The notes beneath the pieces were generated by a model. It searched no databases, had not been told where the DNA came from, and worked only from the letters and a program-made list of their open reading frames with translations. The position numbers and the translations under genes are program-made. 64,000 nucleotides of DNA from Aldrovandia affinis (Eukaryota; Chordata; Actinopteri; Notacanthiformes; Halosauridae), in contig JAINUG010000011.1 in assembly GCA_029706075.1 (NCBI GenBank), positions 9,119,001 to 9,183,000 of the forward strand. Reading direction: 5' to 3'. Positions 1 through 13,500 of this stretch are shown piece after piece. The first letter of the stretch is position 1. Each line of letters starts with the position of its first letter.

Positions 1-272
1 ACATTCGATTGTTATTAATAGTTAAGCTACATATAATTTAATATGCACTAATATTAAATACCTTTTTAATTGCACATTTTTGTATGACATAGTATGTATG
101 ATTTTGTTAAGCTACGGTACATCCTAATGTACAAATTACACAACATTTGTTTCAGGGTTTTTTAAGGTGTAATGTGCAAATGTTAACCTTTAATGTAGCT
201 AGCCAGCTAACAAACTATTTAATCCTTGTGTTGTCCTATCCCAGGGAAGAATATGACATTAAAATGATGACA

Positions 273-490
273 TACAGTAGACTCCGTTTTTATTCATACC
301 CTTGATAAAGATGAACAAAATAGATTGTATCAAATAAAGTACTGAGGTATGTTATGCTAAAAAAATGCAGAAAATTCCAAACCTACAATACTAATACAGT
401 TCAGAAAAAACATTTTTTTTTTTTTTCCAGAAAACATCTGGATCACAATTATTCACACCCCTAACTATTATTTTAAATTTAATCCAACAT
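273..490. repeat. Tc1-like terminal repeat relic
   Basis: Starts with tacagtagactccg and continues through a 'cccttgataaagatgaac' motif. The same motifs occur in reverse orientation at about 39400-39466, so both are ends of one Tc1-type family. No transposase remains here. Confidence 0.5.
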
Positions 491-1028
491 TGCAGATACA
501 AAACAACATTAATGCATCAGTAATACAACTATGATGGTATTAATAAAAGGAAAGTATAGGAAAGTAAGTCTTTCTCATTAAACTCGTAGGCTGATTAAGA
601 TGCTATGGGTGTGAATTGCATTGGTAATGTTTGCCTGTGTTCTCATTCAGGTAAATGTGTGTTTTTTATAGGCATATACCCAATTCATGAATTAACTGTG
701 GCCTATGTATTTGTAACATCATCCCTTTTGTTGTATCCTAGAAAAAAATATGCAAAGCTTTGTGGAAAGCCTTTTTAGAGTCCTTTTGTCCATAGTGAAG
801 TTACCTGTGCAGCTTTTGTGCATGTGCGTCCTATGCCCTTTGCCTAGTTTTGTGGGGGAGGGGGGGACCTAAGACCATCACTTGCTCACTTCTCCAGATA
901 GAGGCAACTAATGGCATTTGAACCCAGATGTACCTCCTTGAACTGAGCAACAAACAAACAATAGGCTATCATATTTTAGTAAGCTAGCAACCATGATCGC
1001 TGTTTTCACATTTCCAGCTAGGTATGAT

Positions 1029-1050
1029 AGCTAGCTAGCTAGCTAGCTTA
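1029..1050. repeat. AGCT tetranucleotide microsatellite
   Basis: About five perfect tandem agct units, a self-complementary simple repeat. Confidence 0.8.
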
Positions 1051-1510
1051 GAAACGTTGACATGCATTAACAGAGCTGCATTCACTTTTCTTCTCAGAAG
1101 TGTGTTTTCCATATAATATTTGCATTATCACAGGCACATTTACAAAAACCTGGATATTGCAAGCAAACGGTACCAGAGAATGTTCCAGTTTTGAATTGCC
1201 ACTTCTAATTGTAGTCCCACCTAAAGTAGTTTGTGATTCATCTGAAGTGATAACTGATAATTGGTTTATAGTGATGAGCCTGACAAGTGAGGTTGGTTTA
1301 TACATGTTATCACTATGAAGATATGTATTTTCTGGAAAGCAGGTAGAATAAAAATGATGCAATGTAATCATTTCACAGGTGCATTTTATCTGGGACCAAT
1401 GAGAGGTTGTATTGAGAGTGACATGGATCGAACTGAAGCAGTTTAGAATGTAAGCAACATGTGATATCCAGTCCTGGTATACCCAATAATCACTGGTATG
1501 CTTTTTTCAG

Positions 1511-4500
1511 ATGAGCATCAAGAAGATACAGATGAGCTGAATCCTTTTTCCTTCAAGGAGTTCATCCGGAGCAAGAATCTATCCTCCATCACGAGTGGAG
1601 ATGAAGAAGGGAAGAAACACTACCTGGCACAGAAGGTGCAGAATATTGATTCATACATCTATGCACATATAGGGGGTAGACAAAATAATGGCAAACAATA
1701 TTTTAAAATATAAAGACTATATTAATATTTATTAACTAATAACATAAGAATACATTATAACGAGAACAGGCCATTCGGCCCATCTAGGCTTGTCATATCC
1801 GAGTCTAAAGAATATCCAGTACGGATACTTTTTAGATTAGGACATGACGAGCCTAGCTGGGCTGATCATTATTATGTATTTTTATGTTCTTATCTAAAAC
1901 TCCTCTTCACATTTCGTCATTATGTATTCTTATGTTCTTATCTAAAAACCCTCTTCACATTTACCCTGACACTACTCCCAATTAATAGAGGGGAAATTGA
2001 AGTTTCCTGACAGGCTTGTTTTATGCTACAATAGAGCATCTTGCGTTCCAAAGCTGCAGGGTTAATTCCTGGAATTTCCTGCACAACAATATTTTCTTTC
2101 ACATAAAGGGCCACACCCCCACCTTTTTTTTCTTGATGCACCCTTCCTAATCAGTTTATACCCCTCTACATTTTATTCATCCACTGCATCAAGCCATGTC
2201 TCTGTTATCCCAACAATGTCATAACTGCTATTAAGTATGATAGCCTCCAGTTCCAAATAACTGTTTTATGCTTCTAGCATTTAAACAAATGAACTTCAGA
2301 GTATTACTTGTACCTTTATTCACTCCCACTCCGACACCTAAATGTTACAAACCACCTCTGTTAACATTACGCTCTAAAAGCTTTATTTATGATATCCTCA
2401 CAGGTGTTATACTTTGCTCTGTTATCTTCCATCTGGACAGCTGCTCTGCCTGAGCTAGGGTCCCAGGGTCACGGTTCATCACTTCATATGCAACCTTTTG
2501 ATTCCCCAGACCCTTTAGGTAAGCATCAGTGTTGTACGGTCTTAGAGTGCTAAGCCTACACCCGGATAAGCAAGGACAACAAGCCGGTGAACTTCCTCTG
2601 CAAATTCAGTAGATGATTCCTTGCCCTGACAGAGCTCACCTAATGTCCTGTAGACAGTGGTCCGTGGGTCTTTCAGCCCAAACCTAGAATGCAGCTGTGC
2701 TACCAATTGGTCATAGTTGTCTCTGGTGCTCTCTGGCAGGGAGCACACACAAATGTATGGCATGACCCCGGAGTCACTCATGTTATCGGTCAACCTGCTG
2801 AGGTCCATCCATACTTATGTGCCATGTGCTCAAATGGAAGTATGAAAGACTCCCAGTCCTCCTTTCCATCATATTTCACCAGCTTAGCCCTTTGGCTATT
2901 AAAAGGGAAACATAAATCAGCATAGGAAGACTGCAGAGTGACACCTCCAAACTGCCTCCCATCCATTGCACTGTCCTGCTCCATGCACGAGCCTGTGCCG
3001 AGTATCTATCTCTCTGTTGTGTAGCAGGATCAGGAGGTGGGCCGGAGCTATGTACACCCTGTTCAATGACATGGAATTCTGCAGTGAAAAGGTGCTCAGC
3101 AGCATGAGCGTGTGTTACTGGGGGACAGCCCATAGAAGGATAGACCAGGTGCAGCGGGGGAGCGAGTAGCAGGTGTATGGGGGATGGGTTGCCCCATGGG
3201 GCTACTCACAAACATGGCGCCCTTTGTCATGGTGTCAGGATGTGACTGCAATGGAGCAGGGACAATGGAATCATGCTTACTGTCCAGCGTCTTCTCCATC
3301 ATGGCATGCATATGTGCATCTCTGTCCCTACTGCATTTGTTTCTGTTGTTCCTGCATGTGAGCCAGCATCAAGTGTGCTCATGCAGGGGTTGTATCAACA
3401 AAACGATGCTCCACTGATGCAGCACACTCATCACCCTCATCAAAGTCAGATTTAGCTTGCATTGTTTATAAATATAGCACAATCCGCAACAATGTTGCAA
3501 TTTCAATTCACTGTGGCGAAGTCACTGGGTAGCCTGTGAGAAGACCCCATGCAGAAGCGCATGTAGTTAACAGTTCAGCTATGATAACAGATTCAGCTCA
3601 TCAGACAGAAGAAGTAAGTTAAGTTTGTGAAGACAGAATGGATTGCTATCGCAAAAAGTATTCAGTTTTCCGCAGTTGTCCGTAGAAAGTAATAAATCTG
3701 TTTTTATAACACTTCTGACACCACTGTTGTGGTTTCTATATTTACTAGACTAACTTGCTTTAGCTTAGCAACTGGGGTATCTAGCTAGCATTTGTAAAGC
3801 TCACTAGCTTGCTTTAACTCACTATTCCGGAGGCGAGGGTTTTGTATCCACAACATAATCTGTCTTCAAGTTGACATGTTTTATTTATTAACAAAACAGC
3901 AGCCTAACATCCAACTTGAACAAAGAGATGCTTAGCTTCAACACAGAGAACTTAATTACGTGCCAGGGCCATACAGCAATCTCAACATCTGACTACGTAG
4001 GCCAGGGGTGTCAAACTCATTCCATCGAGGGCCGAGTGTGTGCAGGTTTCTATTGTAAGCAATGCATTACATCAGGTGATTTCAATTAGGTTCCCTCCTT
4101 AGTTGAAGAAGTGAGCTAATTAGTGAAATCACCTGGTGTAGTGCATTGGTTGCAACAAAAACCTGCATACACTCGGCCCTCGATGGAATGAGTTTGACAC
4201 CTGTGACGTAGGCGATATGTACTAAAGGTTATATTTCTCTCATATTTTGAGTGTAAGATCAAGCTGATGAATAACAAATACATTTTTTCATAGCCACATT
4301 TTTGCTCATCTTCACCAAGGGTGCCAATAATTCTGGAGGACACTGTATACATTTGACATTTTAAGTATTTAGCAGACGCTCTTATCCAGAGCGACTTACA
4401 AGATGTGCATCAATACAAGGTAAGAACAATCATAGCGCACAAGATCAGTGCAGTAATACAGCAATAGACATCATTGCAGGCGTCTGCGTATCATACCTGT

Positions 4501-7500
4501 AACACTGGGAAAGAAAAGGTTAGTGGGTTGTTGTTGTTTTTTTAAAATAGTGTAGAACAAGTAAACAGTGGTGACGAGAGATTGCTAGTTGGACTAGTTG
4601 GACAGTGTTCATTGGTAGTGGAGTCTGAAGAGGTGGGTTTTGAGTCTCTTGCGGAAGATTGGAAGTGATTCCGCAGTCCTGACCGATTGCGGGAGGTCGT
4701 TCCACCAGCGAGGGACCAGGACAGAGAAGAGGCGAGACCGCGAGGAGCGGCTGCCAGGCGCCCGGAGGGATGGGGCAGTCAGTTTGCCAGAGGAGGCGGA
4801 GCGGAGGAGTCTGGGCGGGGTGTAGGGAGTGATGAGTGACTGGAGGTATGGGGGAGCAGTACCTCTGGCCGCTTGAAAAGCAAGCATCAATGACTTGAAT
4901 CTGATGCGTGCTGCGATGGGGAGCCAGTGCAGAGAGGAGAGTAGAGGGGTGACGTGGGTGAACTTCGGCTGGTTGAACACCAGGCGAGCGGCAGCGTTCT
5001 GGACTAGTTGCAGAGGCTTGATGGCACAGGCCGGAAGGCCTGCCAGCAAGGAATTGCAGTAGTCCAGACGAGAGATCACCAGTGCCTGGACCATCTGCAT
5101 CGATGGCAGTGTTCAGCCGTGCATAAACCACCCAGTTCTTGGATTCCATGGCCCATTTGTGGAGGTTCTTACCACAGTTTTCACTCCTAGCTCTGTATAT
5201 TGGCTCATCACTCTCATCTTGAAATTTTTCGCAGTAGACACAATGCATTTTTTCACGGTCGAGGCTCGCATTAAAACATGACCGTGTTTTTTTCGGACTG
5301 GAAGTAGCCACTTCACTGCCCGACTCTTCCCTTGGTCTCTTGTCCAGTGCTCGCTGCAAAATATGTGAGCGGAAGTGTCCTCGACATCCATTATGATACT
5401 TAGCTTTATTTTTAAGCAATGTGTTGGCGATCCCTGATCCATCATCTAAACATTTCAAGTTCACTCCAAGAGGCAAAGGGACATCACTTTCAACAAATCT
5501 TTTCAAATCATCTTCAAGGGTTTGATATGCTTTAAGATAACACTCCTTTTTATATGGACATCGCAAATCTTTGTTCGATTTTTCTTGGCACAAGCAACAC
5601 AGTGCCCAATCTGTTTCTTGTCTTGTAATGAAAGGATTTTCCTTACTCATGATGAAACAACTGACTCAATGCATTTGGATTTTTCACGTCTTTAGTCTTG
5701 ACACTTGGAGAGTGAGACCTGAAATGTAAAACAATTACCATATCAAGATTGAAATGACCAGATAAGATTTAGGGACTGATAATTTATATATATTTATTTA
5801 TTTACCTTGCTTTCATTGTCAAACATGAAGCTCTGATGAAGGCTGTTTAGTGGAATCACGTCAGCCGTGTCTGAAATGTGTGCCTAAAATATAAAGTGCA
5901 GGGTCAATTTGTGGAATGTTACCTCAATCTCTCCCTGAGATCCTATTTATGATATTTTTTTATACCTGGATGAATTTGCTTTGGCATAAGTTAACTGTGC
6001 GTTCACACTAAAGGGGAAAATATTAGCTACGCTGTGCTACAAATAGGAGTTTGAACGCACAAATCTTTGTGTTTACTCACCTGAGAAATAGGCTTTTCAC
6101 AACACGAATATTCGACAGCAAGGTTTCTTCCTCCGTTTACTGTATGCTCTCTCCCCCTGCTCCTGGTTGCTTCCTGTCTAAAAATGTAGAAAAAATGACA
6201 CTATACAACAATCTAGTACTAAAAGAAGCTGAGATATGACATTCGCTCTTTACTGCGAGCGCCATATTGGAGTTTCTGCATACCAGCCACTAGGGGGCCA
6301 TCCCAACTTGTGGTGGTTTTTGAAAATGTTATGCCCATACCTAACACCATGCCAAAAATCAAAAACTTGTCACAAAGTGCACAATCTTTATGATTTTTGT
6401 CATATTCCCTCCCAGCTATAATACTAATACTTATTTCCCTCAATGCCCCCCCAGTCCATAGTTTAAATATTCCTCTGCTACCCTAAGCATACGCTGGCCC
6501 AATGCAACTGTAGCTGGTTCAGGTTTATTCCATTACGCTTGTACAGGTCAGCCCTGTTCCTAAAGGACTCCCAGTACCCCATAAACCTGTACCCCTTTCC
6601 TACACAAGGTTTGTATCCATGTGTTAAATCTCCATATAAAATTTTGCTACCCTTTACTAGCACATGGTACTGGCAGAATTCCTGAGAAGACCAGTGTGGA
6701 GGTTCTGCTCCTGAACTTGAATTTGCTAACCAGTTAGCTGTTCATCTAACTAGCTGTAGCTAGGAGCAAATCTACTTACCTTTTTAGAGTTAAAATAGCA
6801 AAATAATATCCCAATAATCACAATCACAAGTAGGGAAAACACAACAAACTTCTTTACAAGAATGAATGAGTTAGACTCAGTGGCGTAGAGCAACCGATCA
6901 GGCAAGAGCAATCAATCAGGAACTCGCAGTTCACATAATGAGTTGAGCTGCCCTTTGCCTTCAGAACAGCTTCAGTCTTGTTTTACAAGTTTTGAACTGT
7001 TTCTAGTAGGATATTGGATCATTCTTCACGAAGGAAAGCCTCCAGTTCTCTGACAGATGAAGGCATCTACTCCACACTCTACATTCCAGAACGTCCCATA
7101 AATGTTCAATGATGTTTATATCTGGTGATGGGGGAGGCTATGGAAGGTGTTTGACTTAATCCTGGTGTTGATGAAACCACTCTTGAATCTGTTTAGCAGT
7201 GTGTATGGGGGCGTTATTGTCTTGGAATATGGGAACATGTTAGGGAAACAATGTTTGCACCATAGTGTTTGCATTGGTCATCTGAAATGGCCTTGAGTTC
7301 CTTGGCTGTAATTCTACCAAGCAGAATATTAATCAGATCCATTGACTCCCGCAAGATGGCTGAACATACCATTACAGATCCAGCACAGTTGGAAACAGGT
7401 AATATGGGGTGTAGGCTTCCTTTGGCTTTCTCCAAACATAAACCCATCCAGACATAGGAAAAACCAATAAAGACGACTCATCAGACAATATTGCTTTCTT

Positions 7501-10500
7501 CCACTGTTTAGAAGTCCAGATTGTGTGCTCATTACAACTAGGTTTGCATTGTGGCACATTGACCTTTGTTACAAGCGGTTTCTGAATGGCAACCCTACCA
7601 TAAATATCAGCTTTGTGAAGCTCACAACATAGTTTTTATTTGAGACTGGGTCAAGGAGGTATAGATTCAGTACTGTAGCCATTTTTGAACTTGTATTTTT
7701 GTGTTTTTGAGCAATTATCTTGTAAGTGTCAGTCTATCCCCGTCAGTGAGCTTCAACTTCCGACCCCTGTTCCTCTTTCCTGATGCAGTTTTTCCTTCTT
7801 TGGCATATGCCGTCATGATTTTTGGCACTGTTCCCATGACACATTAAATAATTGTGCCGTTTTTGCTTTTTGGCACATTAACTATTTGACCTCTTTCAAA
7901 ATCTGTTATACTGTATGTCTAATGTTGCTTTAGAAACAAACATATTAAAGTGTTGATTTTTAACAGAATCATATTGGTAATTAGTATTGACATTAATATG
8001 AAATGTGTAGACTCCTATTTAATTGTGATTTAGCAGGGCTGACCCCATTTAGTCGACTGGTCGATTGTTTGGTTGATGGGCTGTTGGTTGACCGAGATTT
8101 GTTTTGGTCAAGCAGTCGCGTGGAAAATAAATTAATAATAATTCTCCACGCAGCATGAGACACCTAGATTCATGCCACAGTTCGGTGCGTTTGTCAGTAG
8201 AATAATCCGTTCTGGATGCTGCAGGTATGGCAGTGACAGTCCTTCACTCTTAGCATAGCTAGGCCTATGTATGTTCTCTTTAAATTATATTAGGCAGTTA
8301 AGGTAATAATAATGTTGTGAATAATTCAGCAAAACTAATAAAAGTAATGTTTTATAATAAATGTGTTTTGCTAATTACCCTACACACCTGCCAGACCACT
8401 CCGTTCTGCTACCTCAGGACGCCTAGCACCTCCCCCCCTCCGCACCTGCGCTTTCTGGTCATGTCTCCTATCGGTTCTGGCTCCACGATGGTGGAATGAC
8501 CTTCCTGTGGAAGTCAGAACAGCTGAGACCCTGCCCACCTTCAAGTGACGACTGAAGACTCACCTCTTCAGGGTGCACCTCTCCCCGTAGTCCGGTTTTT
8601 GTTAACTTAGGGACATAGTTGCTTAGTATTATACATGTCTACTTGTTTATGTATTGTATTAGGCTTAGGCATTATTTTCTGCATTGATTGCTTTATTGCT
8701 ACCTTTGAATTGTGGCTACAGATTTACCTACAGGGTCCTAGTTTAACTATGTGGTTGCTCCTAGCACCTAGGAACTGTGCTTCCCACTAGGATGGCTTTC
8801 AGCTAAACTGTTCTTGACTACGGTTAACACTTTGTTTTACGTCGCTCTGGATAAGAGCGTCTGCCAAATGCCTGTAATGTAATGTAATGTATGGTTTATA
8901 TATTTATAACTAACATGCGTAACACCCCCTTTCATGTAGCCTATATTGTATCCTTCTTGTTTTAGGCACGCAAATGTGCATTTTAATTGTAGCCTAAGAT
9001 TTGCCTACAGTTAAGGTTAGTGATATAGGCATACTTTAATTACTCATTTCGATATAACCTAAGAACATAATGTCAAAGAAAAAATCTGGAGTATGGTAGC
9101 ATTTCGTTTTAGTCGCAGACAATCCCAAAAAAGTGGAATGTAAACTTTTCAAGCGCATTTTCCAAGGCAGGGTTTATCATTAATAAAACGAGGAGCAGCT
9201 AAAAATGTGGACAAGCTAGTGTTACAATACTTATTTTCCTCAATAAAACACAAATAAATGTTTAAAATTCATATAATGTGATTTTCTGGGATTTGTTTTA
9301 AATATTCTGTCTCTCACTGTTAAGATGAACCTACCATGAAAATTATAGACTGTTCCTTTCTTTGTAAGGGGGCAAACTCACAAAATCAGCAGGGGGTGAA
9401 ATACTTATTTTCCCCACTGTAGTTACTTCAGTAACTAGAAGAGTCCATTTTCATTTGATGTTTCTGTTATTTTGTCTACCTCCTGTGTATATATACATAT
9501 ATATATATATATAATATTATTTACAAGTTGTAAGCACAAATATGGAGAGTATCTTAGCACAACATTTAATCCAAACAATTAAAAAGTACTTGAAAGCAAA
9601 TTACAGGCATATTGCATATTGTTTATTAATTTACAGATGGAAATGAACCAACACTCTATTGTGCTCAAGGATGCAACAGCAGTGTCCCACATAGTGTAAG
9701 GATTGGCGCCATTGTGTCAATACTATTATTGTTTTTTTCAGAAAAAGTATGACAGTGCTCTTGTGGAAGATGGCATTTGCTCCTCTCCTAAGCACGGTGA
9801 CCCTCACCTCCTGGATCCCTTTCTCATTGACTCTACACCATTTAAAAACTCCCCTCACTATGATAAGAAGGAGTGTAGTGGGAGCTATGAGCCATCAGCC
9901 ATTGAGGAAGCACATGACTTTGAACTGTGCAGGATATTGGGAAATGAATATACAAACCCACCAACGGTGTCCACTGAGGAATTGAAGAGGGAAACAATTT
10001 TGTGGCAGCTGGATACAGAGTACTTGCAGGAGGCCTGTGTACCCAAGAGGAGCACTGCAAGCCATGACGGAGACCAGAAGACCTCAGTGTCAGACATCTC
10101 TTTCCAAACTGAACAGTGCAATACAACAAATGGGAGCAGGGACCAACAAAAGGTGATTTTTGTAATTGTTGGTTTTCATTATTATTATATGTTTTCTGTC
10201 TGATGCCAATTGTGGCAAAACTGCCTGGTTACTTTTTACTAAATGTTCTGTAATGTAAATACATGATTCCAATCAATAAGGAATTCAAATTCTTAAAATT
10301 TGGGTATTTTCACATAACTTTCGGATTTACAAGCATTTCAGGGTTCTGAACGACCTTCATTCCCATGCATCTCGGAGGTTCTACTGTATATAGAATATAA
10401 CTTTTTTGCATTTCCAGCTCCAAGTTTGTGCGGCTAATTGTGCAATATACGTTTTCTAGTTAAAAGGGTTATCTTTGTAATGATTACATTGAATTCCCTG

Positions 10501-13500
10501 CAAATGGTCACCGGTAAAGTTGTCATGTTTGTTCAAGCAAAATAAATATAAACAGTTTAAGAACTTTTAAAGCACAGGCTACACATTTAAATAAACTTTT
10601 AATTTAACAATAAATGTTGTCCTCACTCATTTTCAATATATCCCTATAAAAAGTCTATGCCTGGTTAATTCTGTAGTAAGAAAATAATGGTGACAGAGAG
10701 CGTAGCAAGGCAAAAGCCGTGAAGGAGCTGGAAGTGTTGGTGTTAAACGTAACTAGACACAGAAAGGCTCACATGAGGGTGGCCATGTCCATAAAAACAA
10801 CTCTGGGCCAGGTTCGCATACGTAATGGGATCCGTGTATCATTGCAGGCAAAAAGTCAGTGACTTGACAGATAAATGGAGAGGCATATGGACCACTGCGG
10901 TGAGCAAATGGGCAAAAAACCTGTCAGTATCCAAAAACCTATGTTGGTGTGCAAAGACAATTGTGGAATTGCAAAGAGTGGATGCACAAGCTTCTATTAA
11001 CACAAATAAGCAATATTAAATGAGAAACTGTTATGGGATATTTGATAACATTTAACAGAAAATATGCCTAATAATAATATGAGTAAAAACATGCATAATA
11101 ATAGGCCGAATATAAACTAAAACTTTATGGAAAAATGTAATTTGGATTTCTCTAAATGTAATTTGGATTATTACAATGGATAACCAGTAGAGGCATAATT
11201 ATTATTCCTTATTCCACCTTTCAGGGTGCGTTGCCTGACCAAATGTATGCTTAAACTCGAGGTTAGAACACGCATAACACTAGAAAATGCACATCACACC
11301 TTTTTTGAATAAAGCCAAACACCAACTGAGGAACTCATAAATGGCATCTTAAGCCAGCATATGTGAATCCAGAAAATAAGCACTTCAGTCATTCTGCATC
11401 AGAAAAAAACGTAAATCAAGTCAGAATCAACCCCATATTGTATAAATACTATTTTGTTAACTAAGTAGCTGATATAATTGTATGTGTGTTGTTGTTTCAG
11501 CTCAGACAGGAGAATGCACAGCTCAGGAATCATATTAAGGAGCTGCTGAAGAAGTCAGAGACTGATAATCAAAGGTAGGTGCAACACAGTGATTGTCTTA
11601 TAGTGATCAGTTTGTCATTGACCCCTGTGTTTTAAAGATGGTGGAGCAAATGGAATAAGAGGGGAATATGTAAATATACCATCTGATGGAAATTATGGCT
11701 AGCAGAAGAGTGGTTATAGCCCATGAATGTGTTGCAGCAATGTTGCTGCTCCCTAAAATAATGTATCTAACCTGTATCTCAAACTACAGTAGAAACAATA
11801 CAAACCTCAGTTACAGACTGACCGATCAACCAAATGTGGTATGAACCTGGAAGTAGCATATGCAATTATTCCTTATCAACATGAAGCTGCTTATGACCAA
11901 TGGTGCTACAATGTGAGCATTAATTAGAAATGAATCACACTTTCCATGGATAAAAAACAGGCATATTTTAGCACTAGCCTATTGCTAGGTAATATGGGGA
12001 AATCAACGGGTGTGTCCATTCTATCCTTACCGTTGGCATGGATGGACACACAGGTGTGTTTGGAATATGTCCAGAGACATGACATCAAACAAATGTAAAA
12101 AAAAAAAAAAAAATGCTGAATAAATTCAAAATCCAATTGAACATTACATCTACTAATTGACAAACTGAAGGGCTGCTCAAATAACATTGCTAGCATTGGT
12201 AATTGTAGCCAGCTTGCTAGATATTGTAGCCTATTGTAAAACTTAATTCAGGATCTTATTTAGAGTCGATTTTAGAGTAGAAGAGGTTTTCAGAGAATGT
12301 TCAGTGTAAATCAGCAACACATCACATTGTTGTGGAAATCAATGCGGAGAAACAGCTGTAGACCAAGCACAGTCCTTTCTGATTTATGTAAATTAATCTC
12401 TCAGAGAAAAACATAAATAAGTAGGCTATTGAGCTTTGAGAATCAAACCAACATGGCTTACAGGGCTAACAGAATGTCCGATCAACTGCTGAATTGGACA
12501 TTCTCTTTTTTTAAATTTTTCTCCCAATTTGGTAGCCAATTACACGCTCTATGTATTTAGATTTACCCTCCCCACACAAGTCTGCTGCTCGTCTCTATGA
12601 GGCAAGCTAATTCTCTGAGGGCAGCAAACTCTGCGTCCTTTGAGACGGAATTCGCCCACCCACGTTCTGGAGACACCCTTACGTGCTTCACGGCGGACCC
12701 GAGCCGGCTCACCCTCCCCCTGTGGCGGACAGCCAAATGTCGCTCCCGATCGGGGCTGATGACCAGGGCTGGTCTGGTAGAGACGGGTTTCGAACTGCTT
12801 CCCTGACAGGCAGCGCGCACTGTATCGGACCAGCCAAAATACAGTGTGTTAGACCACTACGCTGTCCGCCGCCTGCCGGACATTTATTTTAATCGCGTTC
12901 TAAACAAACTTAAAAAACTCACCAATACCGTTGTTGTTTTCAGAACCTAGCCTACACTCCAAAATGTTAATTTCATGTATTTTGGCATCTCTTTCAAAGT
13001 TACAAATACAAGTATTCGATCCCCGTTCCCAGTGCATTCTACTGTACATTCAAAGAGGTGGGTAAAATATGAAATTAAAGAAAGTGTATGCTAAGATTGC
13101 TACTTTTTGTAATGAATTAAAGATGTCCATTGTGTCTGTGTCCCACAGGATCAGGGACATGATGGAGGAGCTGCACAAGAGAAGGGTGAAGGAGGAGAGG
13201 GAGGCCCAGGCTCTGGAGACCATGGTGCACTCTGTGGAGCAGAACCTGCAGCAGATGACTGTACGTACCCATCTGCCTCTGAATCTTGAAAAATATTTTT
13301 GCTCCCAATTTTGGAAAGCCCGATTGACGCTACCGCCTATTATGAATTGCCCTTTGGGGCTGCTGGCCACAGTTGGCAGTGGCACTGACACTGCAACAGG
13401 GGATTCGATACCAGACCATGAGGCTCATCCACACACTACATAGGTGCCTTAACAGCATGAGCCTCAGCCGTCCCATCTACCTTACCTTTAAAACAATATA

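Larger units (their letters stand above)
1..1510. other. Upstream/intronic DNA of entr1, no gene seen
   Basis: AT-rich DNA before the first visible entr1 exon. I see no convincing coding exon on either strand; the missing 5' exon(s) of entr1 should lie here or left of the window. It holds a Tc1-type terminal repeat relic and a short AGCT microsatellite, listed separately. Confidence 0.5.

Noticed and set aside
4520-5650. 376-codon - strand open frame as one protein
   Set aside because: Only the part right of about 5105 belongs to the Cys-rich family. The rest is an out-of-frame reading of an L2 LINE 3' end, so the long frame is a chimera made by the LINE insertion.
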